DNA of 64,000 bases from NCBI GenBank assembly GCA_014773175.1, contig VXCM01002096.1, forward strand, positions 1 through 64,000, given 5' to 3'. Position 1 is the first letter of the stretch; each line of letters starts with the position of its first letter. The notes beneath the pieces were generated by a model. The model did no database searches. It saw only the letters and a program-made list of their open reading frames with translations, and had not been told where the DNA came from. Made by a program: the position numbers and the translations under genes. Below, one piece after another: positions 11,350-24,014 of the stretch. The DNA comes from Lucifuga dentata. Its lineage: Eukaryota > Chordata > Actinopteri > Ophidiiformes > Bythitidae.

Positions 11350-14336
11350 CCCCTCCTAGAAATAAACAAAAAAAATGTTTTTTTTTATATTATGAAATCT
11401 GCCAGTGGGGTGAGTAAAAATAACTTGATAAGATTTGTTGAAAGCAGCAAAACGGTGTCTGAGTTTAACATTAGTAATAGAGAAATCAGAAACTGTATAA
11501 TTTGTTTCTTAAAAGGTCTAAGTTTTTTTTCTTTTTTATGTGAAAATTTCTCCCAAGTCTCAACCAAAATGAGCAACAACTGCACTCCTGCTGTTTTCAA
11601 GGTATTGTTTGTTGTTTACAGGCTTAGCAGTTTAGCATGAAGTGTGGATAGAATTTCTAGAATCAACTGCCATTTTCGTGATCCTTTTGTAGTGATCTGC
11701 CTTATTTTAGTTTGTCAAAATACTGATTTCAAGAAAACATAACAGACTTATTTAAATTCCTGTTCTTGAAGTGTTGTGTGCATCATGTGTTTTACTTTTG
11801 TAATTAAGTAAACACTGTGCTTGTTGTATGTGTTCCTGTAAGTTACTACAAAAGATGTCAAAATGTCTCAGCACAGTTGAAATAAGAAATAAATAATAAA
11901 CTTATTGAAATTTGATGAGTGTGATGATTTTTTTTTTCCTTTCCTCACCAGTTATCATGAAAGTATTGGGTAAGACTTAATGGAGCTCTGAGTGAAGAAC
12001 AGCATTAAAGCTGAGCTTCTATCCGGGCTCATGCTTCAATACAGAGCTGTGTGGATATGAAGCAGAGAAAAAAACAAATACAGCAACAAACAACTATAAT
12101 AATATACAAGTATACAATATACAACCAAGTTAGGAAACTGGAGAATTGGAGATTAAAAAAAGAAGATTTTTTTTTTTTTTAAGTAAATTGTGTTTACCAA
12201 TGTGAGGGCCTTCACTACCTGCCAAAGCAGCTCAAAGCCCACTTATGGATATGTCTGTAGGGGATATTGGCAAAAACTAATTGGCAATTATGCTGTGTGT
12301 AATGACATGACTCCCATCCCTTCTCCCCATTTTTGAGTAACTGGAGGGGAGCAAATGGGCTGTATGCAAATTAGAGCTGGCATTTGGTTCTTCTCAGTGG
12401 ACCTGAAAGGTGAGGTGAAGAGGTCAAGAGGAGGGACAGCCATTATCGTCACTCATATGAAGGCCACATCCATATCCATGCTCTTCACTTCTTTGGCCTT
12501 GGGGGATGGAGAAATTAGAGAGCACAAAAGGGTCAAGGAGCTGCTGAAGGAAGAAATTGAGAGTAGCGACAAGCGTAGAAAATGAGAGAAAGAGTGAAAA
12601 AAGTTAAGAGAAATGAAAGAAAGGAGTAAAGAGGAAAAAAAGGGAGGTGTTGGTCTGGCTTTGCTATTAGTCACTCTGTCAGCTCCCTGGCTTTATGGAG
12701 AGTTTCCTGTCATGGTGCTGCCTTTTAATTGACATTGAAACGCAGTGACCAGTGTGTCAGCTCTTCCCCTTCCTCACTTTCCTCCTCTCACTTCTCTTCC
12801 CACTCTCTGTCCCTTTAACTCTCCTTGACAGACATGGGCTGTCATTGCCATACGCTGCGGCGCAGCTGAAATGACACCCTTACCTCATGGCTCAGCAGCA
12901 GCTGTGATGGCTTTTCCATCATGACGGCTTCTGCTTGTAAAACCTTGTTCTGTATTCTGTCTGTCTGTACAAGCACCGGCCTCTGTGCATCACTGTGATA
13001 TTTCATGGCCTTGTCATGTTTATGAAAAACATCCTCAAGATGAAAAGTGCAACATTTCCCTTGAGAGAGTGAAGATGGCTCTCGCAGGAGCAGCACAGCT
13101 TTAGATGTTATGAAGGGGAGGAGATGGAGACTGATGGTTTTAAGGTCAAAGGAACACAGATCTATGAAGCAGAAAATATGTGCTATTAAGGTAAAGTCAC
13201 ACATGGCAAAGAAAGTGGGAGCATCCTGTGCAAAATACTTTAAATAAATCCCAAAGGTTATTGGATGATCTATCTTTCATCTGCATTTATGACATTGCTT
13301 GTTTTTATTTTTACTGCTATTCCTTTTATAGAAATAATTAATCTGTTATGGTGTGTTATGTACTGTAGTTGTCACAAATGTTTGTTTGATAAAGTTTAAG
13401 TTTCTGTAAGTGGTTCACTACACTTTTTTCTACTTAGCCATGGTGGCTATCAGTGCTCATGCTACCTATCATGCTCATCTATTTATTCCCATAAAATAAG
13501 AAAAGAAGCATCACTCCCTTTATATCAGAGGATTTCATGGACTGGGCAAGAGCTGAATCAATTTTATTATTTGGTTCAAAATAAAAACATTAATTTCTAT
13601 TGAACTATCACAGATCATGACAACAACAAAAAAATTTTATCTATCAGCAATATTTTAGACATTGTTACCGACTGACTCCCATAACTGAAAATTCAGACTA
13701 GCTAAACTATTACATATGAACAAAATCAAAACAAGAGATGCTATTATCACCTCAGTTCCATTTGTAAGAAGGCCTTTTCATGTTATTGACAGAAAATATA
13801 GATGTGGACAACTTTATCTATGCTACACCAGCACATTTCTGATGAAATGTAGTTTACGACTCAATTCTTTGCTTATAGAGAACAGAGAATGACTTCACCT
13901 CAGCATTTTACCTTCCTTTCCTCTATGCGTCACTTGTTCAGATCAATGAAATGATAGACTGCTGAGAGAAGACTGTAATGCTGTTCTTGTAAATGTATTA
14001 AATTTATTCTTACATGTGTTTGGGTGTAACATTTGATCCTGAATAAGACGCATAATAACGTATCACTACTACACTACATGCTTTGTCCATTATGTGTGAA
14101 TGTGAGTGTGTCTGTGTGTTTCTAATTGTTAAATATGACTCTGCTGTACCACAGATACACACCCAGATCAGTCAGTGTCCACAGTGGTTTACAAAGATCA
14201 GTCAGAATAGTAAAACTACATGTTCTGCGAAAAATGGATAGAGGAAAAGGCAGAAAGGGACATTCAGTCCATTAGAAACAGATAATAGAGAAGAGTGTGA
14301 ATGGATAAATACTAAGCAGTGGATGGGAGAGTAATT

Positions 14337-14370
14337 GGGGATGGGGGATTTGGGGGTNGGGGGGGGGGGG
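14337..14370 (+). other. G-quadruplex-forming tract with an N gap
   Basis: G runs of 4, 5, 5 and 12 separated by AT, ATTT and TN. The N at 14358 marks an assembly join, so the true length of the last run is unknown. Confidence 0.7.
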
Positions 14371-15848
14371 AAAGGATTGTACAGCCGGTATGCCAAAGCC
14401 ATATGAAGAGCAGAGACCTGAAGCTTCTGGATTGAAAAGTCAGAAGTTTATGCCCTCTAAGCTGCTACTCATGCTCTGCTTTGTCTGTTGATTGGATATT
14501 TTGAGCTCCTTTCCTTCCCACAAGCAACCGAGCATTCACACATGCAATATACTGTATATCCATGCTGAAACACATGCATTCTCATGCAAAAACAAGGTGC
14601 AAACTCCTAAACTTCATTCAAATACACAGAGCAAAGAGATACATTTCTACTGCTTTACCTGATTTCCCTTGCTGATATCACGCTAAGACAGAAAATGGAG
14701 ACAGATTCTATCAATGAGCTCTCCTGCCTGTTAATGATCATGATGATGATGATGATCAAGGCTGAGTATTATGTTAAAATGACTCATCTGCAGCTGTACC
14801 CTACAACACACATTTAAGCAAAAGATGATTGATGATGCCTCGCAAAGTGTTAGAGACATCAAAAGATAAAAAGATTTCCACTGGAAGACTGACTTTGAGC
14901 GTTGAGCTAAAGGATAACTTTAAAGATATATTGGATAACTTATTTTCTTCCCCTGGACAGTTTTTTTTCTGTGTTCTCTAAACTTTCCAGACAAGCACAC
15001 ACACAGTGACAAATCTGTGACAGTATGAATAATGATGTGACATACTGAACTGTGATAGCTTGATACAACGCCGAGGTCATGAATGTATGTATGGAAAATA
15101 CAAGAACCATAAAGGAGAAAGCTCAGATTCCTCATAAATGACATTTTTGAACTGTAATGAAATCGCTTCTTTGCTCTTAGACTAATTCAGTTTCATTTTG
15201 AATATAGTATATTATCCCTTTGTATTTGCTAGAGGGAGATGTATACAGTAAAGTACCAGGGTGAAAACTCATCTCTTCAAGAAATACTTCTCCATCCCTG
15301 AGTTAAAATCCGTCTCCCATATTTACCTCCCCAGCTCAACTCATTGCAATTGATACACTCAACTCCAAAGAAAAACATTTTTACCTCTGTCCGGAGCTCT
15401 TTCTGCTCTTATTTATTTCCTCATTTCACCAAGAAATATTGCCTCGTATCGGTTGTTTGATCATGATAATTAAGTTTACTCTGAGTGTAAGAGTGACAGA
15501 TAAAGGCCTAGAATTTAAAATGCATGGACCTCATGGCTTCAACAGCATGCTATCAAATATATGGGGTGTTATTGGAGATGGCAGACAATGATACGGGCAG
15601 GTGCTTTTTCAGCCACGGAGAGAAAAGAAAAGCCTGCTGCAGCTTCTCCAGTCAGGCAGGCTTTTTACACTTAGCAGGTGATAATTAAAGGTGGACTGAC
15701 TATTTATGTATTATTCTGTCTGACAGTGCATCTTTATGTCTGTCTTTTTGTCTTTGTACAGTATCCATCTATAGTTATTCATATATCCATTCATGTGTCC
15801 ATCTATACCTCCATCTATCCATTTTTTTTTCTGTCTGCCTGCATAATT

Positions 15849-16285
15849 ACCTCTGCCAACGACGTTTTTTTTTTTTTTCNTTTTTTTTTTTTTTCCTGCG
15901 TTCTTTGGTTTGTTTGTTAGCATGATTACTCAAAATGTTCAGAACTGATTTTGACAAAACTTGGTGGAACTGTGGGCCATGTCCCAGGGAAGAACACAAT
16001 AAATATAGCGAGATCCAGATCTAGAGGTGAACACAAGATTTTTGTTTTTTTTAATGATTAATTTACATTTTTTTTTTCAAAACATGAGAAATAATGTAAT
16101 TACTTCTATTATTGTTATACTAATTTCATCTCTTAAAGCTGCATGGTTGTGCAGCGGACAGCACTGCTGCATCAGAACAATCAAACCCCATGCCTGCCCT
16201 GGTCCTTTCTTTTGGATTTTGCATGTTCTCTTCTTGGCAGAGGTATGCCTCCAATGATTGCCCTTCTTGTTTCCAGCACTATTTT
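15849..16285 (+). repeat. Fish dispersed repeat with inverted termini, carrying a nested repeat
   Basis: Starts ACCTCTGCCAA (15849-15859), and the exact inverse TTGGCAGAGGT is at 16234-16244. Between them are GTTTGTTTGTTAGCATGATT, CAGAACTGATTTTGACAAAA and CTTGGTGGAACTGTGGGCC, which I recognise from a common fish non-coding repeat that ends with a GGAGGTATGC-type block; the end is seen here as AGAGGTATGCC. The element is interrupted around 16139-16230 by part of another repeat and by an N at 15880. Confidence 0.65.
16139..16230 (+). repeat. Fragment of the 10.06-kb repeat family nested in another repeat
   Basis: GCAGCGGACAGCACTGCTGC, CCTGCCCTGGTCCTTTC and TTTGCATGTTCTC correspond to the 5' part of the family whose 3' part is at 10060-10620. 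It sits inside the repeat at 15849-16285. The boundaries are approximate. Confidence 0.55.
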
Positions 16286-16593
16286 TGGCTCAGAAGTTGA
16301 CATGTGTGTACTGTATGCTCACTGGGATTTTGGATTGAAATTACCAGAATTATATTTAAAGTATGCATTACCTCACTGTTGATTTCCTAGTTTATTTATA
16401 TCCACTTGATTGCCTTAAGTGAATCTGGAGTTCTAGAGAGAGGGGCCTCAGTTTTTGTTGTCTTGATTTTGACTCTCAGACCCCCTTAGAATATTTATCT
16501 TGGATGTGACTAAAGTGGTCCTGACTGCAGCTCTCTGTCAGGGTCTCAGCTGCTCCTCAGGCATTTTTGATAGCGTTGCAGAAATTGTTTTTT

Positions 16594-16625
16594 TGACATC
16601 AACAAATTGACATTTGTTGATGTCA
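16594..16625. repeat. Perfect 14-bp inverted repeat, 4-base loop
   Basis: TGACATCAACAAAT (16594-16607), loop TGAC, ATTTGTTGATGTCA (16612-16625). It sits 46 bases before a CA microsatellite. Confidence 0.92.
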
Positions 16626-16670
16626 GCATATAATTGGTTGTGTGCAACAATCTATATCACTTTGTAGACC

Positions 16671-16720
<50 letters not shown>
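16671..16720. repeat. CA microsatellite
   Basis: (CA)n with one G interruption at 16675. Confidence 0.95.
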
Positions 16721-16724
<4 letters not shown>

Positions 16725-17491
16725 TGATGGTTGCAGTGTTTTGAGGTTGGAGCAACCAAGCCTATAAAAGTAATAATCTGTGACATTTTCACATAAATTA
16801 ATCTCTGTTTTGCTGCCCTCTGCAACTGATTGATAAAAATACAAAAACATAATAGTTATTAAAACAATAGCAGCTCTTGAGAAATGTTTTTTATTTTAAA
16901 CAGCAAACTATTTTTATGGCAAGAATTTGTCTGGCGAATAGAAATACCTTTAAGGTTTCTGGAAGCAGCAAACATTATTACCCATTTTCCTCCTGATCTA
17001 TTTTACCCTCTTTTTTAAATCCAGATTTAGGATACAATTACATAACTACCAGCCATTTTTAGACTTTTTCCCTTTAACATTCAAATCCAGCAGCGGCTGA
17101 GGTATTCATCCTAATCTTTTTGTTGGAAGAGGAGCAGTGAAGGACCTCCTCATGAAGAGACTGCATAATGTGGTCTGATGGATGATAATCCACTCCTCTA
17201 TCCAGAGCAGAGGCCTGTGGGAGAAGAAGCTGGGACTGCTCCTCTATACCTGCCTTTTCTTTCTTATTTCTTGAAATTGTCTGTTATTGCTTCTCCTGTA
17301 CATTTTTCTTTGATTTACTCATCTCTTTTCCTTTCTTTGCTTTCAACTGTTTTCATTTTTCTTTTCTCCTCTCCTCCCTCCTGTTGCATCTGTTTAACTT
17401 GTTCTTTAAAGGCGTATGCAACACAATATTGCTGTTTGTCCATACTCTAAATTTCTTCAAAAGAGCATGGAGGAAGATAAGAAACAAAAAA

Positions 17492-17796
17492 GCTGGGGCA
17501 GTGGTGACCTAAGAGAAGTGAGCTTGTGACCGAAGGGTTGCTGGTTCAATCCTTGGCAGGAGAAATCTGGGTTGGAGAGATGAAAGCAGTGCTTGTCTCT
17601 CCCTCATTATCACCACTGAGCAAGGCACCAAATGCTCCAGTGGAGCTCCTCAGTGGTGAGCAGAGAATCCTGTGGTTGTAGCTTCCAGGTGTGAATGTGA
17701 GTATGTGAGCAGGGTATTCCTGCAAAACAGCATTTAATGCTCAGTGAACTACCCCACTTGAAAGTGGATGAAAATGAATTTTGTTGAGTAAAATAA
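17492..17796 (+). mobile_element. tRNA-derived SINE-like element
   Basis: Begins with a tRNA-like head (GGGGCAGTGGTGACCTAAGA, then GAGCTTGTGACCG) and a clear RNA polymerase III B-box-like GGTTCAATCC at 17543-17552. The body contains GAGCAAGGCACCAAATGCTC, CAGTGGAGCTCCTCAGTGG and GGTGTGAATGTGAG, segments I recognise from a SINE-like repeat widespread in fish. It ends near TGGATGAAAATGAATTTTG. No target duplication was identified. The copy is diverged and presumed inactive. Confidence 0.6.
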
Positions 17797-20360
17797 GGTG
17801 ACATTATCTGTAAATCTCTGCAGTTGGAATAAAGTGACAAAAATAAACTTGTGCATTTCTGTGAAAGAATATTTCTCAGCATTTTTGAGCTAAAAAAGCT
17901 CCCTTTGTGCAACAATCAAGATCCGCACATAAACATTATAAACACAATTGCCAACATGTTATAAGTTGTAAACCACTGCTCCCCCCCAAAATGTACTTTT
18001 ATTGTGTTCACTCCCATGTTCACTTCATGTCGCTTTTCCACAATTTGTCCTTTCCTCACAAATCTTCATCAAGTCACTTTGCTACCCTGAAACCCAAGCC
18101 CTCCCCTGCTACCTCCATACTTCCCTCCTCCTAAGTGGATATGGGTGATAATACACATTAAAAGTTTATTTCCACCATTTCTTATCTGCCTCTTTCATGA
18201 TCATCCTCTTCTTCACTCTCTCCTCTCAACCTCCCACTCTCTACAGTTGTCAACACATATAAGGTAAATTCAGCAAGAGGAGGTACTACTTGATAATGAG
18301 TCTTGTATGCCCCTTCCTGCCATCTTCACACCACATCACCCAACATTATTTTCATCTTTACTCCTACTTTCCATCTCATGCTTTGGCCCTCTCTCCCTCC
18401 TCCTGCTTCCTTCCATATGAATTAATCTGCCACTCCTCCTTTCTGGTCCATCTCTTTGCTTCTCTCTTGCCTATTTTTGGTCATTAAAACTGTATATAAT
18501 TGTATTCAGTTTATTTAAGAAAAGGAAAAGTAAGACAAAGATGAAAAGTCATTCAGTTAAACTAATTTAATGTACATGAAACACTGATAAAATATAAGTG
18601 TAAAAAAGAGAAGTCAAGACAAAGACAAGAAGGAAGAGAGGCATAGAAGAGTACTACTAATTAGCAGAACAACATTGCAGTTTAACACTCACATGTTCCC
18701 AGTCAAATGAAAAAGACAAACCATACATCCTGAGTTTTCTCAGAGTTTTCTATACTATAAATATAATCTGTTCCTACCTTCAAAGAGGTTTAGAGTTAAT
18801 CCAGATGGTTTGGGGATATTTGAAATGTTTATACCACCGGGGCTGGATTTTTAAAAATGTAATACATCTTTTTTTTAAAGTAACCATAAAAATGTTAAAA
18901 TTATCCTTAATCCCTTGTCAGTTCCTCTCCATAGTTGAAACATTTGCTTGTACAGGATGAGACAGGAAAAGTTTACTTATGATATAACAAAACAAGATGT
19001 AGAATGCATTCCATCTGACACACATACACACACGCATGCACGCACACTTTAGTATTTCCTCTCATTGCTTGTCCTGAACGTGCATGCACACAAAACCACA
19101 CAGACACACACTCATACACACTCTTCAGCACTTTCTGAGGCAGTCCTGCAGGTATTCCATATCTGTTGATAAGGCTGAACAGCCGTGTGCTGATCACTCA
19201 GAGAGAGAATATGTTTAGTCCACTGACCTCCCATACATCACTGAGTGGCCACTATCTGAGTAAGCACAGACAAGAAGGTGTGTGTTGATCTGAGTGTGAG
19301 GAGATCTCTGCATAGTCACGGTCTGTGAGCACAGAGAGAGGACACAGGAAAGCAATACCGTGATACCTGTTTAAGAAGAAAAGTGTGCATCTGCTTGAAT
19401 TTGAACATGTGTTTCAGGAACTATGTGTGTACGTGTGTGAGTGAGTTTTATACTTTGGAGTCCAGGTAGTTTTGGAAATATGGTTTTGGCCAGGTCTGAA
19501 ATAGAAAATTAATGATGCTTCTGAGATCCCCAATAGAATGTCACAATAGTGTTTCTAAGGAGTCTATTCAAGACAAATTAGCTTCGTTCTGACAAGGCTT
19601 AAAAAGTAGAAATGTTTTATATCTTGAGGTTAATATAATTAAATTGTTAAATATGTTGTTAAAATAAAAATGCATAGACCACAAATCATAGGTTATTATA
19701 ATATAATGAGATAAGTCTTGAGAAAATGAGCAATGATGCTTGACTTCAATACCAATAGTATAAGAGTGCCTCAGCTGCATGTAGACTGTGTATACAACAT
19801 GAGTCTATGGCTTATAAATATGGTTTGTGTCTTGTGTCCATATAAAACTGGGCAGGAATGTTCTGTTTTCTGTGGATTATTTCCTGTAAGCATAGCATAT
19901 GTGAAGGAAAGAGCCAAGAGGAAGAGGATGCCAGGCTTGATGTTCTTGCATCATCTTCACTGAGTCTGTCTGTGTCAGTGTGAAAGTTTGAAAAAGTGTA
20001 AGTATGACCGTAAGTGTGGTCAGGAAAAAGTTGTCCTGTGTAAGAATGTAAACTCTAAGAGTTTAAATTCCACTGCCACTTAAAAAAAAAAAAAGAAATT
20101 CTAAGATTTTAAATTTATGATCAATATCTGATTTTCTGATGACGAAGATGTGTTTTAAACATGAGCAGCTCCAAAGGAACTATGAGGCAATATAGTGCAA
20201 CTGCTGTAGATGCAATATGTGACTTCTCTGCGTCTGTTCAGAGTGAAGAAATTTCTTCTACTTGTTATTCTTATCCAAAGTCCTGACCATTCAGATAAAT
20301 CAGTACAAATGTTATGTTATATGACATGTTTTGCTGTTCCCAGCATTAAAGGGTACACAT

Positions 20361-20830
20361 TAAAGGGTACCTTGTAGTTATTTTCCCTCATTTTGTATAT
20401 TGTATTATAGTAAGAGTGTGTGTTGAACACTGTAAAAGTGTAAAAAGTTGACACCTATAAATATGTACCCACTAAAACAAAACCACATGCTCTGACTGCT
20501 CTTAAACTTCATTTTGATTAGTCCTTTACTTGCATGTTGACATTAACATGTAACATGGGGATTTACCTGCCAACACACAGGTAAGATAAATCCATCAAGT
20601 ATGAGGCCAGTAAGCAAGTGTTTGGCTAGCATCCATGTTTGCAGTCCATGAACGTTACCAGCCAATCAGAAGAGTGAGTTTTTTTTTGGTTTTTTGTTTT
20701 GTTTTGTTTTTTTTTTTTTTTTNCTTAGTTTAAAGAAACAGTAATTAAAACATACTGCTTTTACTCAGTATGCACAGCAGTGCTGTTGCAAGTGAAAGTA
20801 TGAAAGTACAAGTGGAGCAATGTGTTTATA
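20361..20830 (+). repeat. Fish dispersed repeat, copy 1
   Basis: Shares with 34711-35188, in the same order and orientation: TAAAGGG, TAGTTATTTTCCCTCATTTT, CAAGTG-GTGTTTGGC, CCAATCAGA-AGAG, TTAAAGA and GCACAGCAGTGCT. An N gap in a T-run lies at 20723. The family, with its CCAATCAGAGCAGA block, is one I recognise as common in teleosts. Boundaries are approximate. Confidence 0.65.
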
Positions 20831-23800
20831 TATATAAAATCATTGCAAACATGTCAAGATAGGAAAAAATAACTCAAGAATCAAGATTCAAGATAAATCA
20901 ACATGGAAATCTATATGTATACTAATTGTTAAATTCATGTTAATTCCTACATTTTTCCAGTAGAGGTCAATGAAGGTATGGCCCCTTTTCTCATATCATA
21001 TTTAACGAAAACAGCAGAGGACAATCCTAAAATTAGTAGCAATGAACAGTATTTTTTCTGTTAATCACAAGGAAAATCATCACTGTGACAACGACCAACA
21101 AAGGACAATGAATGCCAGTTCCAGTGTAATGTCCACTTGAGGATTTTTGTACATACTAGAAGTTTTGCTCACTCTCCTATCTCTCTCTGTTTTCATTAAT
21201 TCCTTTGCACCATTCCTGCATCTCTCTCTTTCTTCACTTTTTACTGTATTCTCTCTTCTTTCTCGCACTTCTTGCTCTCTCTATGCCTCCTTCTTTGCCT
21301 GCATACATCCACAGCGTTGTACTTAGGCTGAGTTAGAGCTCATGAATGTTATGGAGGCAGGGAAGGGCTGGAGTGCTTTGGGGTGCAAAGGAGAAGATTG
21401 CCCAATACATCATAAACCCCATCATAGACTTGACCCATTAAAGAGGCTGTTATTAGGTTTTCTTAGCTGTGTATTTGCAGGGGGCATACCATATGTGCTT
21501 GATCTATCATTTTTATCTATTGTTTCTGCTGTCCAGGAGAGTGCTTTCAGAGGTAGAATGGTGGAATCGACCCAAAACAGCAGGAGAGTTTCTAATATCG
21601 TATCTTTTTTCAATGTCAGGACTTCTAGCAGGTGTAAACGAAAAGGCTTGTGAATTAAAAAATTTGAATCTGTTGGGCCTTTTTTTTTTTATTTTTATTT
21701 TTTTTTTACTGCAGCCAGTGGACTTCTCTTGGATGTAATGTAGAAAGGAGATGGAATGTCTCATAGCTCCCAGGCAGTCGGCTCTATAATTACAGCATGC
21801 GGCTGTGTTGTAAGCAGCAGAAGAAGCCTGGTTACGAAGTCCCACATCATTTGCGTGTATCTGACAGATGACACAACTACACCATACCCCCATTCAATGC
21901 ATACAGCTGCAGCTGGAGGTACTTTTGTGAAATGTCTTTTGTGTGTGGATGTGTGTATGTGTTCGTGTGTTTCTTTTAAAGTACAGGAACACGCAGGTGT
22001 TACTGTTTCAGCCTTTGTGAGTATAGGTGCTTTCGGACTTAAAGTTCAGAACTAAAAAAAAATAGGAATTATGTGGCTCCTTCAGCAAGTTCCTTGCTGA
22101 CTTTCCCACCACAAGTACTATGAAGATTATGGAAATAAGTGATGTCTACAGTGTGATGCTGCATTGCAACACAAGTAATTCCAGATTCAGATAAACACAA
22201 CAAGACCTGTCATCTGCAAAAGTAGAGAAAAGGGTTTGCACCTGCTTCTTTGTCCAAAGTTTTGTGTAATTTTCTGCAATTTTCAATTCTTGAAGTAGTA
22301 GTTGCCCACCTGATTGGGCTAGGGGAGGCTTGCATCTGACCATCAACAACGTTTGGTTTTCTCAACACCGCCCAACAGTCCCTTAACCATTGGCTACGTC
22401 TACTCTGGAGTAGGAGCTACAAAATGGTTCAAGAATTATAGTTCTGGCACCACAATGGGTCCTTTTTCATTAGTAGGAAAAAAGGGAAGTTACAAAGTTC
22501 TCAAAAAGGTTCCTGAAAAAGATCCTGCTATGCAAAATTCACTTACATGATGATGCATTTGCTAGTGCAAACCTAAGCGCCTCTGTGTATGAATGTGCTG
22601 TAAATGTGTGTACTGTGTGTGAATATATTTTCAAAGTCACTTTTCATGCATTATACCTGCCCTTGTACAGTGGACAGTTTATACAGTAAACCCAAATTAG
22701 GATTTTCACTGCATGACTCAAAACATCTCAGCTGACCTGTTCCCACATTTTATGTGTATTCCCAATGTCCGAAGCAGAAAAACTGTAAAATTATAGTTTC
22801 CTTAGACAGCTCTTTTGAATTGTGCAAAAACGTTTGTGGCAGTAGTTTTGCATCTGGGTGTGTTTCTGTGCTTGAATGCCTGTGTAAAGAGATTATGAAG
22901 TGGGAGAGTGACTTCACTACCAGAGCTGCAGAGTGAACCTGATGGCAGATTGGCTATGGATGCTTGGTTCCCAGCCTCAGTACTGGCTGTCTTCCCGCTC
23001 TCTCTTGCCTCTGTGGCCTGAAGTTACCCAAGAAGGCTTGAATTGTCCCAAATGGAAAACAATGCCATTCCTCTCAGAGGAGCACCTTAGTGCCCTCACA
23101 CAATGGGTGAAATGGAGCAGCAAGTCAAGAGAAGGAGAACAAATTTTGAGGGATGAATGTGCTATGAATAGATAGCAGAGAGGACGGAGGTTTGTGACAC
23201 AGGTTTAGAGACATAGATTTTGTTTTTATTTCTCTTGCCTTTAAGTGTCAAAGTTGTAAAGAAAAGTAAAGCAGAATTTCAGTGAATTACACTTGTGTGA
23301 CCTCTAGCCCTGAAATGTCCTATCACCTTAATTGAGACCCTGTAGGTTTGACCAAATGAAAGTGTGGTGTTATGTAAAGTAGAATTCAGATTCTCAATCT
23401 AACAAACTAACACAGAAAGCCAGACTCACTAACATCTGATCTCTTGCTTCTTTTGTCCCTCTGGTATTGTTTTGAATAGTACAATACCACACTGACATGG
23501 TTGTTAAACATGAACACGCTGCGCTGAATTAATGCAACATCATTTCTCGGTGCTGGAGTTGTTTTATTTTTTCATATGGGTAATGCTTGTTGCTTTTCGG
23601 GGTGAGATTGACAGTGAAAAGGTGAACTGTAACTAAGTGAATCCATGTTCCTGTGCACAGAGATTCCTTACGTCCTTTGGGTAAAGAATTGACAAACATG
23701 CTACCATAATTTTAATTTTGGGCAAAACAGTCAACTTTATGAAAGATCAATGAAGATATTGCTCTCTATTTTATATGGCTTTGCCACTTATTAATGCTTT

Positions 23801-24014
23801 AAGACTTACTTATTGTACTGTATAAGACTCTTCTTACCCCCTTGATGTCTCAATCCTTAATTTTGTGGCCATGTAAATTTGAGCTAAATTAACATGCATA
23901 ATTGAAAATAATACAAAATATAGGCTGTAAATGTAAAACTTAGACTGTTTTGTGATAGGATAGTTTACTTATGCTGTTTTTTTTTTTGTTGTTGTNTTTT
24001 TTTTTTTTTGCAAT
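20831..24014. other. Gene-free stretch
   Basis: Low-complexity and unique AT-rich DNA; the only structural mark is a T-run join with N at 23996. The 126-residue and 103-residue ORFs near 21.3-21.9 kb overlap on opposite strands and show no known motif. Confidence 0.6.

Larger units (their letters stand above)
10621..15848. other. Gene-free stretch
   Basis: Holds A-run joins (N at 10951), the A-rich tandem repeat, a purine-rich stretch at 12500-12650, GATGAT repeats at 14736-14755 and a G-rich tract at 14337-14370. ORFs here, including the 120-residue one near 12.84-13.20 kb, have no recognisable domain. Confidence 0.6.
16286..20360. other. Gene-free stretch apart from the SINE at 17.5 kb
   Basis: Contains the 14-bp inverted repeat, a CA microsatellite, the SINE, and pyrimidine-rich DNA at 18.00-18.48 kb. 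Nothing else recognised. Confidence 0.6.

Noticed and set aside
12842..13204. 120-residue minus-strand ORF
   Set aside because: Composition is unremarkable and no domain is recognisable.
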